From NCBI RefSeq assembly GCF_023525255.1, contig NZ_CP073355.1, forward strand, positions 2,046,001-2,110,000: 64,000 nt of DNA, in the 5' to 3' direction. Below the pieces are notes generated by a model. The model was not told the DNA's origin and searched no databases. It saw nothing but the letters and a program-made list of their open reading frames with translations. The position numbers and the translations under genes are program-made. The DNA is from Thermospira aquatica. Its GTDB lineage: Bacteria > Spirochaetota > Brevinematia > Brevinematales > Thermospiraceae. This document shows, in pieces, positions 8,350 through 17,416 of the stretch; position 1 is the stretch's first letter, and each line of letters starts with the position of its first letter.

Positions 8350-8968
8350 ACTCATCCCTCCGGCTGATAAGAGCAAGACAACCACTGGCAAACCAGTTGG
8401 GAAGCAGCAACCATTTTCCTCCCCGGGTTTGCCAGAAGTAATACCATTGATGTACCGTAATTTGGTAACGGTGACAAAAATCCTGAAAATCCTTGATGGT
8501 CATCAGGTGAATATTAGGAGTATTGTACCACTCATAGGGGAGAGCTTTGGATTTTGGCATTCTCCCCGAAAAGAGAAGATTTAACCGAATTCGGTAATGC
8601 CCAAAATTTGGAAAGCTTACAATTACATAACGTCCAATCCTGAGACTTTCCAGGATCAAGAGATCAGGACGCTGAAGTTGTTGGACGGTTTGACTGATGA
8701 TAACATAATCAAATGACTGATCCTCCACATCCTTGAGAGAGAGGTTGATATCCCTTTGAATAACCGGAATCCCCTTTTCCACACAGGCAAGGAAACTCTC
8801 CTCATCAATTTCAACCCCTATACCCCTTACTTGTTTGTGATGGATAAGATAGGAAAGGAGTTCACCTCTTCCACAGCCGAGATCGAGAACTTTGCTCCCC
8901 TGGGCTATCCAATCTGCCATGACTCCTAGGTCAACACGCATACCCAGAGCTTCCTCAAGCCGCCTCAT
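8333..8968 (-). CDS. metW: Methionine biosynthesis methyltransferase-like protein MetW
   Basis: A 211-residue SAM-fold protein. Motif I is VLDLGCGRGELL and the family-specific pattern continues with GVEIDEESFLACVEKGIPVIQRDIN, SFDYVIISQTVQQLQRP and VSFPNFGHYRIRLNLLFSGRMP, characteristic of MetW. MetW acts with MetX in homoserine acetylation, and the two genes are usually adjacent, as here. The start ATG at 8966-8968 overlaps metX by 14 bp and has AGGAAG upstream. The longer reading frame to 9109 would add 47 residues inside metX with no family similarity. Predicted to act in the cytosol. Confidence 0.92.
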   Translation of the reverse strand: MRRLEEALGMRVDLGVMADWIAQGSKVLDLGCGRGELLSYLIHHKQVRGIGVEIDEESFLACVEKGIPVIQRDINLSLKDVEDQSFDYVIISQTVQQLQRPDLLILESLRIGRYVIVSFPNFGHYRIRLNLLFSGRMPKSKALPYEWYNTPNIHLMTIKDFQDFCHRYQITVHQWYYFWQTRGGKWLLLPNWFASGCLALISRRDEYEKKA

Positions 8969-10118
8969 ATCTATCTTCCTGCCAGAGTTTACTTGAGGAC
9001 TGCAAAAAACGCTGAATAAGGGATGTCTCTTTTTCAACTTCAAGAAGAAAAGCATCGTGACCATAAGAAGAATCGATATTGTAAAAGGTGACATCCTTAT
9101 GATTAGCAATCAAGGCATCAACCAGTTCCTGTGTCTGGGAGGGAGGAAAAAGCCAGTCAGAGGAAAATGAAAGGAGAAACATACGGGAAGAAATTTTTTG
9201 CATTGCCTTCTTGAGACTTCCCTGTCCGTATTTTGCAGCCACATCAAAATAGTCCATAGCTTTTGTTACGTAGAGGTATGTGTTTGCGTCAAATCTTTCG
9301 ACAAACTTTTGTCCCTGATGATGGAGATAACTCTCCACCGCAAACTCAGTGGAAAAATCAAAGCTAAATTCTTTCTTGTTTTGAAGTTTCCGACCAAACT
9401 TTTTTTCCATGGATATTTCGCTAAGATAGGTAATATGTCCAATCATTCTTGCAATAGAAAGCCCTTTTTCAGGGATAGCCTTCCCATAATATTCCCCATT
9501 CTGCCAGTTCGGATCGGAGATAATAGCGTTTCGCCCTACTGCATTGAAGGCAATACTTTGAGGAGAAAGCCTCCCTGTTGAAGCGATTACCATAGCGGAG
9601 TAAACATTTTCGGGATAGCGAAGTGCCCATTCGAGAGCCTGCATCCCCCCCATGGAACCTCCTGCTACACTAAGCCATTTTTCAATCCCAAGATGTTTCA
9701 TGAGATACCATTGAACCTGAACCATATCGCCAATGGTAATCACAGGAAAACTAAGAGCATAAGGTTTCCCTGTTCTCGGGTTAATGGAAGATGGGCCAGT
9801 TGTTCCCTGGCATCCTCCAAGGACATTCGAACACACGACAAAGTACCGATCAGTATCAAACGCTTTACCCGGGCCAATAGCATCATTCCACCACCCGGGT
9901 TTGTGTCCAATCTCTTTATGATACCCTGCAGCATGGGCATCACCAGAGAGGGCGTGACAAATCAGGATAGCATTACTTCTTGTTTCGTTAAGAGTCCCGT
10001 ACGTCTCATAGGCAACCGTGATAGGCCCAATCTTTGCTCCACTTTCAAGCGTGATTTCATGGACTCCCATGTCTGAGAGAAGAAGGTATTGTGTCTCAAC
10101 AACTCCTACATCGTTCAT
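8955..10118 (-). CDS. metX: Homoserine O-acetyltransferase
   Basis: This 387-residue alpha/beta-hydrolase-fold enzyme activates homoserine for methionine synthesis, usually with acetyl-CoA. The nucleophile elbow is GGSMGGMQ with Ser155, and the rest of the triad is Asp321 (SSDWLFPP) and His354 (YGHDAFLLE). Family landmarks HALSGDAHAAG and NVLGGCQGTTGP are present. Acyl-donor choice (acetyl versus succinyl) cannot be settled by eye. Its ATG overlaps the nfeD stop (ATGA) and its end overlaps metW, so the MetX-MetW pair is co-translated. Confidence 0.95.
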   Translation of the reverse strand: MNDVGVVETQYLLLSDMGVHEITLESGAKIGPITVAYETYGTLNETRSNAILICHALSGDAHAAGYHKEIGHKPGWWNDAIGPGKAFDTDRYFVVCSNVLGGCQGTTGPSSINPRTGKPYALSFPVITIGDMVQVQWYLMKHLGIEKWLSVAGGSMGGMQALEWALRYPENVYSAMVIASTGRLSPQSIAFNAVGRNAIISDPNWQNGEYYGKAIPEKGLSIARMIGHITYLSEISMEKKFGRKLQNKKEFSFDFSTEFAVESYLHHQGQKFVERFDANTYLYVTKAMDYFDVAAKYGQGSLKKAMQKISSRMFLLSFSSDWLFPPSQTQELVDALIANHKDVTFYNIDSSYGHDAFLLEVEKETSLIQRFLQSSSKLWQEDRYEAA

Positions 10119-10549
10119 TGTTTCTCTACTTCCTCCACAAATACCCGTATCCCCTCAATTTTTCGGATAATGACCTCTTTCCCTGCTGGAATGATAGTGC
10201 CATGCAAAGAAGTAGCAGGAAAATAATCCCCATAATACTTTACATACCCTTTGCCCGTTGTATTGTTAATCTCTTCTGTTACCCGTACCACCTTGTTTAT
10301 CATGGCGTCTTGATTCGTAGGAACGGAGTGGCTTTCCAGCGAGCGACGAATCCTGGGAAGAAAAAGCCATACAATCGCCACAGAAAAAATAGTAAAAATC
10401 AAAAGTTGGAGCCATAAGCTATGGATAAAAAGTGAGACCACCGCAACCAAGAGAGCGGCTATGCCTATCAAAGCGATAAAAAAACCTGCGGTAAAAATCT
10501 CAAGAATAAGAAGAATAACCCCTACAATCACCCATGCATACCAGCTCAT
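10115..10549 (-). CDS. NfeD-family membrane protein
   Basis: A 144-residue protein with two to three transmembrane helices (residues 4-22, 25-45 and 47-66) followed by a soluble OB-fold-like domain (about 80-140) containing GKGYVKYYGDYFPATS and PAGKEVIIRKIEGIRVFVE, typical of short NfeD (YbbK-like) proteins. These partner with SPFH/stomatin or membrane protease proteins in quality control. No SPFH gene is adjacent; instead metX follows with an ATGA overlap. It is the first gene of the operon that ends with hflX. Confidence 0.85.
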   Translation of the reverse strand: MSWYAWVIVGVILLILEIFTAGFFIALIGIAALLVAVVSLFIHSLWLQLLIFTIFSVAIVWLFLPRIRRSLESHSVPTNQDAMINKVVRVTEEINNTTGKGYVKYYGDYFPATSLHGTIIPAGKEVIIRKIEGIRVFVEEVEKQ

Positions 10550-10578
10550 AGCTTACTCCTTTTTTTTATAGGCGATAA

Positions 10579-10607
10579 ATTATAGATGGTTTTTCTTTTT
10601 CTGTCAA
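10579..10607 (-). promoter_or_regulatory. Promoter of the nfeD-metX-metW-...-hflX operon
   Basis: On the minus strand TTGACA (10602-10607), 17 bp, TATAAT (10579-10584): consensus boxes at optimal spacing. The leader is about 23 nt with AAGGAG before the nfeD start. No riboswitch or palindrome fits in so short a leader. Confidence 0.88.
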
Positions 10608-10689
10608 CATTTTGGTATCAGGAAAAGCAGAAACTGATCCACCTCTCAATTCCAAACAAAAAAATATTTTCTTAAAATAGCATTTTTAC

Positions 10690-10718
10690 TTGACAAAAAA
10701 TAATGCTGGGTTTATAAT
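10690..10718 (+). promoter_or_regulatory. Promoter of the TetR-RND operon
   Basis: TTGACA (10690-10695), 17 bp, TATAAT (10713-10718). A perfect consensus promoter followed directly by an operator-like palindrome. Confidence 0.9.
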
Positions 10719-10720
10719 TT

Positions 10721-10736
10721 AACTAAACAGTTAGTT
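10721..10736. promoter_or_regulatory. Candidate TetR operator
   Basis: The inverted repeat AACTAA-ACAG-TTAGTT begins two bases after the -10 box. It overlaps the expected transcription start, the usual site for an autoregulating TetR repressor. A second overlapping symmetry, TAAAC-N5-GTTTA (10724-10738), extends it. Confidence 0.7.
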
Positions 10737-10765
10737 TAAGTAAACGATAAGTTAATGGAGGAAGT

Positions 10766-11389
10766 ATGGGAAAAGCGCCTCTTGCTCCCAAAGAAAAAAT
10801 ACTCCAAACAGCTGTGGAACTCTTTGCCAAAAAAGGTTTTGATGGGACTTCGGTAGACGAGATTGCCCATCTTGCTCAGGTCAACAAGGCAATGATCTAT
10901 TATTACTTTTCCAGTAAAGATGAACTTCTCTCATTTATTATTCGAAAAAGTATTCACGACTTTAATAGCATTATCGATAGAATGGATCTGAAAAGCTGTC
11001 ATACTCTCCTGGAAATGATACGGAGATTTGTTTCTGCAGGTATCCAATACATAGACGAAAACACCCAGCTTATCAAAATCTTTCAACGAGAGAGCATGAA
11101 TAGTCAATCTCGGTGGGAGTTAAGCATCATTCACACGATTGGTACCATATTCGAACGAGTAGAACAGATTATTCGTCAACGATACCAAAACATTTGTGAC
11201 ATTGGTATGGTTGAACAAATTATTGTGATCAATCTTATCATAGGCTATCTCAATATCCGGGATAAACTCTCCAGCGAAGAAAGTCATGACCAGGAGATCA
11301 AAGAGATAGTAAAAGAACGATATATAGAAAAAGTCAGTCAAATGATCTATAGTATGATATCTCAAGGAGAGGGAAAAAACCATGAGTAA
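10766..11389 (+). CDS. TetR-family repressor of the RND operon
   Basis: A 207-residue regulator. The N-terminal TetR HTH is clear: ILQTAVELFAKKGFDGTSVDEIAH (about residues 13-36) followed by the recognition helix region NKAMIYYYFSSKDELLSF. The C-terminal ligand domain is all-helical with no recognisable ligand motif. The gene starts an operon with the RND exporter, LolA-like and barrel genes and overlaps the exporter by 8 bp. A consensus promoter with a palindromic operator lies just upstream, so negative autoregulation relieved by a hydrophobic effector is the likely circuit (inference). Confidence 0.92.
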   Translation: MGKAPLAPKEKILQTAVELFAKKGFDGTSVDEIAHLAQVNKAMIYYYFSSKDELLSFIIRKSIHDFNSIIDRMDLKSCHTLLEMIRRFVSAGIQYIDENTQLIKIFQRESMNSQSRWELSIIHTIGTIFERVEQIIRQRYQNICDIGMVEQIIVINLIIGYLNIRDKLSSEESHDQEIKEIVKERYIEKVSQMIYSMISQGEGKNHE

Positions 11390-13961
11390 ACTCTGGCGAT
11401 GGATAATTCTTCATCCAGGCTGGATGATTGGGATATCTTTGTTGTTGTTTACGGTTTTGGCGATGGGTATAGCGAAGGTTTATCTGGATAACGATATTCT
11501 CCACTGGTTTTCTCCTCAGAGTAAGATTGGAAATCTCAACTACCATGTAAACGAAATATTTGAAAACAGTAATCCTCTTATAATCATGCTCGAGCTTCCC
11601 TCCCCTGTTCTTTTGAAAGAAAACCTGGTACATATTCGAGAACTTTCCTTGTTAGGCAAACAAGAGGAAGGTATCTCAAGTGTATACAGTATCACCGAAA
11701 TTGAAGATATTCAGGGGAGTGAAGATGAAATGATAATTTCACGTCTTTTCCCGGACGACATACTCTCTATGCCCTCCTATGATACAACTACCAACATCAT
11801 CTTAAGTCGGGAAAGTTTTCGGAGCCTACTCTCGAAAGATGGGTATGCAACAGCAATTATTCTTGCGATTGAACCTTCAGTTCGTGCTGATATTGTATCG
11901 CGGCGTGTCAAAAAACTTGTCAATGACTATCTTGCCAACCATTGCCCGGATTGGAAGATCTATCATGGTGGTACCCCGAACATGCTCAACTCTATCTCTC
12001 AAATGGTGATAAAAGATCTTTCTTTTCTTGTTCCTCTGGTGAGTGTGGTTGTGTTGGTTGTTCTCCTGGTATCCTTTCGCAGTCTCAAGGGAACATTTCT
12101 CCCTCTTTCCACAGTTCTTATAGCCACAGGCTCAGCCATGGGAATCATGGGTTATCTTGGAATGCCTCTTACGACTTTTGGTGTTGCTATCCCTGTTGTT
12201 TTGATCGCTGTGGGAAATGCTTATGGGATCCATGTAGTAAACGAATATTATGAAAAAGTTAGGATTTTACCACCGTCTGAGGCTTTGTATGAAGCTTTAC
12301 GACGGACATTTCTTCCTGTTTTGATGAGTGCGATTACTACTTTTGGAGGATTTCTCTCTATAGCCTTTGCAAATGAGATGCTTGCAGCTAAGAATTTTGG
12401 TATAATTTCGGCGTTTGGGGTTCTTTTATCCTTGATATTTACTTTTCTCTGGCTACCAGCATGGATATGTATTTTCCCTAAAGGAAAGGCAAATCTTGGT
12501 AATTTAAACCATGAGAACGAAGAAGGCATTTTTTCGAGTGTGGCCGAGTTGGTTTTTCGGTATCGTATTCCTGTTCTTGGCATCTTTATTGTTATAGGTA
12601 TCGTTGCTCTGTACTTTCTCTTCAAAGTAGAGATCAAAGTTGACTATCTTGCTTATTTTGATAAAAAAGCTGAGGTTTCCCAGATTACTGCAAAAATTAA
12701 TCACACTTTTGATGGTTCTTTTGAACTCAAGCTGTATGCACAATCTGATGCTACAGATCCAGTGACTTTACGAGCTCTCCAGATTATAGAAGAAACCATA
12801 CGCTTCAAAGCTGGAGGAAACACAAGACCTAACTCTCTCGTAAATATTATTGCTTCACTTAACAATGGAATGGTACAATTTCCAGCTATCCCGGAGAGCC
12901 AAGCAGAGGTAGAGAATCTCTTTTTTTTCATTGAAGGAAATGAAATGGTAAAGGCTATCGTCAATGAAGAAAAGGATCAACTTCTTATTTCTTTCTTGCT
13001 TCCATCTATCGAATCTCGTGATCGTTATCGTTTAATTGATGAGGCTACACAATTGCTTTCGTCGTATGCCTCTGTAAACATCGTACCTGCTTCTAAGACA
13101 AAAGAAACTCTTCTCTCTCTTTCGGCCATGATGCTTTATAATCGTTTGGTGCGGGCAGGGCATCCTCTTCCTTTGGAAGACATTAACGAGGCTCTTGTTC
13201 CATCTCTTGCATATACGAACGTGGAAACGTATGAGGAGCAACTCCAGTTCCTCTCCAGGGCAATGAACATTCTTGAGCAGCGTTTCCAAATCTCTTCTTT
13301 TCTTTCGAAGTATGACATTTTTTATGCTCTTTCTCCCCTCCTCTGGAAGGAAGTCCCTATACCAGGAAACGAGATCCAACTTTTTAAAAAGCATGGTGTT
13401 ACGGGGCTTACCAAACTCTTTACCGATGTTGAAAAATCAATTTTGAGAAACCAACTTGTAAGCCTGGGGCTTATAGTCCTTATTGTGGTAATTTTGAACA
13501 CAATAACCTTTCATTCTCTGCTCGAGGGATTGCTTTCTCTTCTTCCGATAATTTTTACGATTCTGGTCAATTTTGCCATTATGGGAGCATTTCGTATACC
13601 CATGGACTTTATTACGGTAACAATTGCTGCTATAGCCGTAGGTGCCGGGATAGACTATACGATTCATTTCCTCTCACGCTATCTCCATGAGATTCGACAG
13701 GGCAAAAACTATGAGGAAGCCTTTTACGACACTTTTCGAACAACAGGTAAGGGTATCATTTTTAACTCGCTTTCGGTGGGACTGGGATTTGCGGTTTTGA
13801 TGTTCTCAAGTATTGTTCCACTGCGAAGCTTTGGCCTGCTTATGGCTGTAACGATGCTGGTAAGTGCCTCCTCAGCCTTGACCCTGTTACCTGTTTCTCT
13901 TCTGTTATTACGAAAAGCGCTCAAACTTGATCATTATTGTGATATACAAAATACACACTAA
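11382..13961 (+). CDS. RND-superfamily exporter, HAE3/MMPL-like
   Basis: An 859-residue inner-membrane protein with the duplicated RND layout: TM1 (about 11-33), a periplasmic loop, a five-helix bundle (about 205-360), then a second TM (about 397-415), loop and bundle (about 685-850). Hallmarks are GNAYGIHVVNEYYE in the first half and AVGAGIDYTIHFLSRYLHE in the second, as in hydrophobe/amphiphile exporters of the HAE3 (HpnN-like) group. It is shorter than tripartite AcrB-type pumps, and no membrane-fusion protein is encoded beside it. Together with the following LolA-like and beta-barrel genes it probably extracts a lipid or hydrophobic compound from the inner membrane toward the outer membrane. 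The substrate is unknown. Confidence 0.88.
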   Translation: MSKLWRWIILHPGWMIGISLLLFTVLAMGIAKVYLDNDILHWFSPQSKIGNLNYHVNEIFENSNPLIIMLELPSPVLLKENLVHIRELSLLGKQEEGISSVYSITEIEDIQGSEDEMIISRLFPDDILSMPSYDTTTNIILSRESFRSLLSKDGYATAIILAIEPSVRADIVSRRVKKLVNDYLANHCPDWKIYHGGTPNMLNSISQMVIKDLSFLVPLVSVVVLVVLLVSFRSLKGTFLPLSTVLIATGSAMGIMGYLGMPLTTFGVAIPVVLIAVGNAYGIHVVNEYYEKVRILPPSEALYEALRRTFLPVLMSAITTFGGFLSIAFANEMLAAKNFGIISAFGVLLSLIFTFLWLPAWICIFPKGKANLGNLNHENEEGIFSSVAELVFRYRIPVLGIFIVIGIVALYFLFKVEIKVDYLAYFDKKAEVSQITAKINHTFDGSFELKLYAQSDATDPVTLRALQIIEETIRFKAGGNTRPNSLVNIIASLNNGMVQFPAIPESQAEVENLFFFIEGNEMVKAIVNEEKDQLLISFLLPSIESRDRYRLIDEATQLLSSYASVNIVPASKTKETLLSLSAMMLYNRLVRAGHPLPLEDINEALVPSLAYTNVETYEEQLQFLSRAMNILEQRFQISSFLSKYDIFYALSPLLWKEVPIPGNEIQLFKKHGVTGLTKLFTDVEKSILRNQLVSLGLIVLIVVILNTITFHSLLEGLLSLLPIIFTILVNFAIMGAFRIPMDFITVTIAAIAVGAGIDYTIHFLSRYLHEIRQGKNYEEAFYDTFRTTGKGIIFNSLSVGLGFAVLMFSSIVPLRSFGLLMAVTMLVSASSALTLLPVSLLLLRKALKLDHYCDIQNTH

Positions 13962-13973
13962 AGGAGGAATACC

Positions 13974-14708
13974 ATGACGAAGAAGACAGGGATTTTTCTT
14001 ATGTTGATGGTATGGACAGAATGTGCTCTGTCGCTCACTGGTCAGGAAGTCCTGGACAAAATTGAAGCTAATCTCTCTGCCCCCGTAGATCAAACAGCTC
14101 TCTGTGAGATTACGCTTGGGAAGATAGGTGGTAATTTGGAAGAGAAGCGAACCATGCGTATCTGGAGTGCAGGAAAGGAAAAGCGAGTAATCCGTTTCCT
14201 CTCCCCCTCATCAGTAAAAAACATCACTTTGTTGGTTCGAGGAAGTGATTCAATGTACATTTATCTCCCGGCTTACAAAAAGATTCGTCGTATTCAGGGT
14301 ACTACACGGGATCAGAATTTTCAAGGGACGGATTTTTCGTACAGGGAGATAGGAAGCTATGAATATTCCAAAGATTACCACAGTAGTGTGAAACAAGAGT
14401 CTGAAAACGAAATTCTTCTGGAACTGGTAAGAAAACAAGATAGCGATGCTCCTTACACAAGGATTCTGATGACTGTTGACAAAACAGTCTATCTCCCGGT
14501 AAAGCTACAGATGTATGATGCCCAGGGGCTCAAGAAAGTACTCACCATTTTGCAACGAGAGAAAAAAGAGTACTGGATTCTCTCAAAAGTTCGTATGGAA
14601 GATGTAAAACGCCACCATTATACCGAAATCACTCTCAAGGAAGTAGTATTCAATAGTGGCTTGGAAAAGAAAAACATCTTCACCGAGCGCTTCATCCAGG
14701 CGGAATAA
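13974..14708 (+). CDS. LolA-like periplasmic lipid/lipoprotein carrier
   Basis: A 244-residue exported protein with a cleavable signal (hydrophobic to about residue 22). The mature domain matches the outer-membrane lipoprotein-sorting (LolA_like) family: RVIRFLSPSSVKNITLLV, SMYIYLPAYKKIRRI and the signature QGTDFSYREIGSYEY (about 121-135). These proteins have a half-open beta barrel that holds lipid chains. The gene lies 12 bp after the RND exporter and 17 bp before a barrel gene. This subfamily is regularly found next to RND exporters, so it is likely the periplasmic shuttle of that system rather than the general LolA. Confidence 0.82.
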   Translation: MTKKTGIFLMLMVWTECALSLTGQEVLDKIEANLSAPVDQTALCEITLGKIGGNLEEKRTMRIWSAGKEKRVIRFLSPSSVKNITLLVRGSDSMYIYLPAYKKIRRIQGTTRDQNFQGTDFSYREIGSYEYSKDYHSSVKQESENEILLELVRKQDSDAPYTRILMTVDKTVYLPVKLQMYDAQGLKKVLTILQREKKEYWILSKVRMEDVKRHHYTEITLKEVVFNSGLEKKNIFTERFIQAE

Positions 14709-14725
14709 AGAAAAGGAGGGAAAGT

Positions 14726-16135
14726 ATGAAAAGGTTTTTGGTTTATGTAGGGATGGGTTTGCCTCTTCTGGTTTTTGGTACTACGGACATCTCACTCGAT
14801 GTAGAGGCTATGTTGGCAACAGGCGTTACCAACGGAAATATATACCTTATGCCTCTTAAAAATCGTCTTGGACTTCACAATAAACTCGGTGAAAACATAC
14901 ATGCTGTCGCCGGTATCAACTTTTTATACAATCCCCTTGAGGAAAAATCGACAATGACTAACAAGGAGAGTGTTTTTCCTTTTACCTGGCATATTGATGA
15001 AGCATACCTCAAGATAAACCATTTTCTTTGGGAGCCTATTGATCTTGTTGCGGGAAAACAGCGAATAAGCTGGGGCAAGGCTGACAAGATAAACCCCACT
15101 GATCTCTGGAATCCAGTCGTTCTCCAGAATCCTCTCGATCTTGCCCAGAAAGAGGCGAGTCTTGCTCTCAATCTTATCTGCTATCTTCCGTGGGGAGAAA
15201 GCACGGCCTTGAACTTCATCTGGGAGCCTGTTGTCTCTCGATCGGTTCTGCCTTCTTTCCTCTACGAAAAGCGTCTCGACACGATGATAAACCAGAGTGT
15301 TTCAAACGTGAGTTCTTTTACTATAGAAGCTCCGTGGGAGGTTTCTCTTCAACTTCCAGCTTATCATCTTTCCAACAGTAGTTTTGGAGGAAGATTCCAA
15401 ACCTCTCTTATTGGTTTTGATATGTCAACTTCTCTGGTATATCGATATAACGATGTACCATATATCCAAGAAATCTTTCTCTCAAGCACAGTAACCGGAT
15501 TTCCTTTGCAAACCAATTTGACTATGGAAAGCCGTAGTTATAAGATGGGATACTATCGGGAAGCAATATGGGGTTTTGATGTAGCCAAGGATTTTGGTTT
15601 TGTAAACAGTTGGTTCGAAGCGACTATAACCTGGCCAGAAACACAACAAACCATTGTTTACGATTCTCGCACTATCAGTATCGGAATAACTACGGTTACT
15701 ACCAATAGCACCAATGTTCTGGAAAAAGCGTATATCAAATATGTCTTGGGAATGGAGAAAAACTTCTCAAGCGGATGGTATATCAACCTTCAGTATGCCA
15801 AAGGGCTCCTCGCTGAACGTGGAGAAGACATGGAACATCCTCAGGATTACCTCATCTCGAGAGTGGAGAAGACGCTCTTGAATGATGCATGGAAGATTGC
15901 CATAACTAGTATTTTTAATACAGAAGATTTTGGTAAAAGCCTTGGAGAACAAAATATCTGGAAATCCCTTGCCGATACCTCGGCATGGGCACTTCAAGGG
16001 GAGGTTTCCTTTTCTCCGATAGTTGGTGTAACCCTCTCGACAGGAATATCTCTCATCGACGGAAAGGGAAATTCAACCCTCTCACTCTTTGAAGACATGG
16101 ATATGGTCTACTTCCAGTTCAAAACAAGCTTTTAA
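14726..16135 (+). CDS. Outer-membrane beta-barrel partner of the RND exporter
   Basis: A 469-residue protein with a signal peptide (to about residue 18) and alternating beta strands throughout, ending in the outer-membrane signature FQFKTSF (C-terminal Phe). The segment DLVAGKQRISWGKADKINPTDLWNP (given here as two parts: residues about 109-117 and SWGKADKINPTDLWNP) resembles DUF1302-like barrels found with RND/LolA-like genes. It is last in the operon and followed at once by a strong terminator. A pore or lipid acceptor in the outer membrane is the likely role; nothing in the sequence fixes the substrate. Confidence 0.75.
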   Translation: MKRFLVYVGMGLPLLVFGTTDISLDVEAMLATGVTNGNIYLMPLKNRLGLHNKLGENIHAVAGINFLYNPLEEKSTMTNKESVFPFTWHIDEAYLKINHFLWEPIDLVAGKQRISWGKADKINPTDLWNPVVLQNPLDLAQKEASLALNLICYLPWGESTALNFIWEPVVSRSVLPSFLYEKRLDTMINQSVSNVSSFTIEAPWEVSLQLPAYHLSNSSFGGRFQTSLIGFDMSTSLVYRYNDVPYIQEIFLSSTVTGFPLQTNLTMESRSYKMGYYREAIWGFDVAKDFGFVNSWFEATITWPETQQTIVYDSRTISIGITTVTTNSTNVLEKAYIKYVLGMEKNFSSGWYINLQYAKGLLAERGEDMEHPQDYLISRVEKTLLNDAWKIAITSIFNTEDFGKSLGEQNIWKSLADTSAWALQGEVSFSPIVGVTLSTGISLIDGKGNSTLSLFEDMDMVYFQFKTSF

Positions 16136-16144
16136 ATATGCTAT

Positions 16145-16174
16145 GGGGTACTGCTAAGCAGTGCCCCTTTTTTT
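16145..16174 (+). terminator. Rho-independent terminator of the RND operon
   Basis: A 10-bp stem (GGGGTACTGC/GCAGTGCCCC with one G-T pair) and a TAA loop, followed by seven T residues. Six bases later the insertion sequence begins. Confidence 0.93.
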
Positions 16175-16180
16175 GGCCCG

Positions 16181-16243
16181 TTGCGTCAAATAAAAAAGTA
16201 CTCGAAATTCGAATCATTGCCTCATAAAAAAAAGTACTCAAAA
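16181..16243 (+). repeat. Left terminal repeat pair of the IS
   Basis: Two direct copies, TTGCGTCAAATAAAAAAGT... at 16181-16207 and TTGCCTCATAAAAAAAAGT... at 16217-16243, 36 bp apart. They match the right end in inverted orientation. Confidence 0.85.
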
Positions 16244-16371
16244 ATTCCATACAGTTTCCTCCAACTTTTTGTTTTCTGCCTTTTTTTTCTTTTGAAGGCT
16301 GTAAAGTTTTCTCTGGCAAGCTGTAATTTTTTGTCTTAGGTGAAACAAATCGAGAGCCTTATAAAGCCTTG

Positions 16372-17385
16372 TTAGCTCTTTTGTGCCTCACTTACATAAG
16401 AGCTTTCTAAAAGCCGCTGGTAGGGAGTTTTAATATCATCATGCTTCTTTTGCAACTTGCTTCCGATTCTCTTTTTCTCTGTCATTTTCATAACCGGTTG
16501 AAAAAAGTTGGCATAAAGCCTGAGATACGCATAGAGTCGGTTCAAGTAGTAGACTTCTTCCTCGGTATCGTAGCGGAAGTATCCAACATTCTGGCGGACT
16601 ATGGAATAGTTTTTCTGCTCAACGTAGCAGTTATCATTGGAACGGGAGTTTCTCCCCTTGTAAATTTTATCTGGTGCTTCTCACACCAATCCGCAGAGGA
16701 TGATTAATAAATTCAGCACGGTATCAGAATCAATTCCCCGTAACTCAAAGGAAGTCTTCTTTGGACTTTTTCTATGGCTTCTCTTACCCATTTTGAAGCT
16801 TTGTTTTGATTGCCACAAGCTCTGTCCAACCGCTCCAAACATCCACCATATTTAATGTTTGAGCAAAATCTCCCAACTATTTCCTCCCTCATGGGCAACC
16901 AGATCAATCTCCATAAAACCAGGGCAATTTTCATCCCACTCTGCCCACGTGCGTATAGCTATTTGTTGCTTTAACAACGTTCCAGGCTTTGTACCTTTTC
17001 GTCCTTTTATCTCAAGCTTTTTACGCTCATGTTTCAAAAGTCGGTCAATACTTGAAGCACTTATATGGCGCAAGTTTTCTATAGCCTGTGGAGAACCGTG
17101 GAGATGTCCGTTTGCTAAGAGATTATCTAAAACTTCATTTAAAATTGGCTTTAAACGTTTGCCACACATGTAGTTTTCAATTTCCCAGACCTGTTTTAGC
17201 ATTTTTAGTTCCTCTTCGCCGAATTTTTTCTTTCTGCCAGGTCTTTTGCCCTTCTTGGCTATGTCGGCTTTAAGGTAATTTTTCTTGCCTACATAGATGG
17301 TTTTTCCGTGCTGCCTCAAGAGCCTGGCGGCATAGTTTCGGTTTTTTAAACCTGTTATCCTCACAAAGTAATCCAGTATCTCCAT
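16372..17385 (-). pseudogene. DDE (rve-type) transposase, frameshifted
   Basis: The reading frame from ATG 17383-17385 to TAA 16372-16374 is broken by six apparent single-base losses: near 16872, 16804-16807, 16747-16749, 16717-16720, 16687-16690 and 16654-16657. Adding one base at each restores a continuous protein of about 339 residues. It has an N-terminal helical DNA-binding region and all three catalytic acidic residues: Asp in GFMEIDLVAHEGG, Asp in GIDSDTGAEFINHP and Glu in SNDNCYVEQKNYS. All six lesions are deletions, most in short homopolymers, with no nonsense substitution. Either the copy is recently dead or the bases were lost in assembly. Confidence 0.88.
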
Positions 17386-17416
17386 TTTTTCCTTTTTGCT
17401 GGCTTTTTGATACTCT

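Larger units (their letters stand above)
10550..10765. other. Divergent intergenic region nfeD / tetR
   Basis: 216 bp with two consensus promoters facing away from each other and the TetR operator. The stretch between them (10608-10689) shows no clear structure. Confidence 0.6.
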
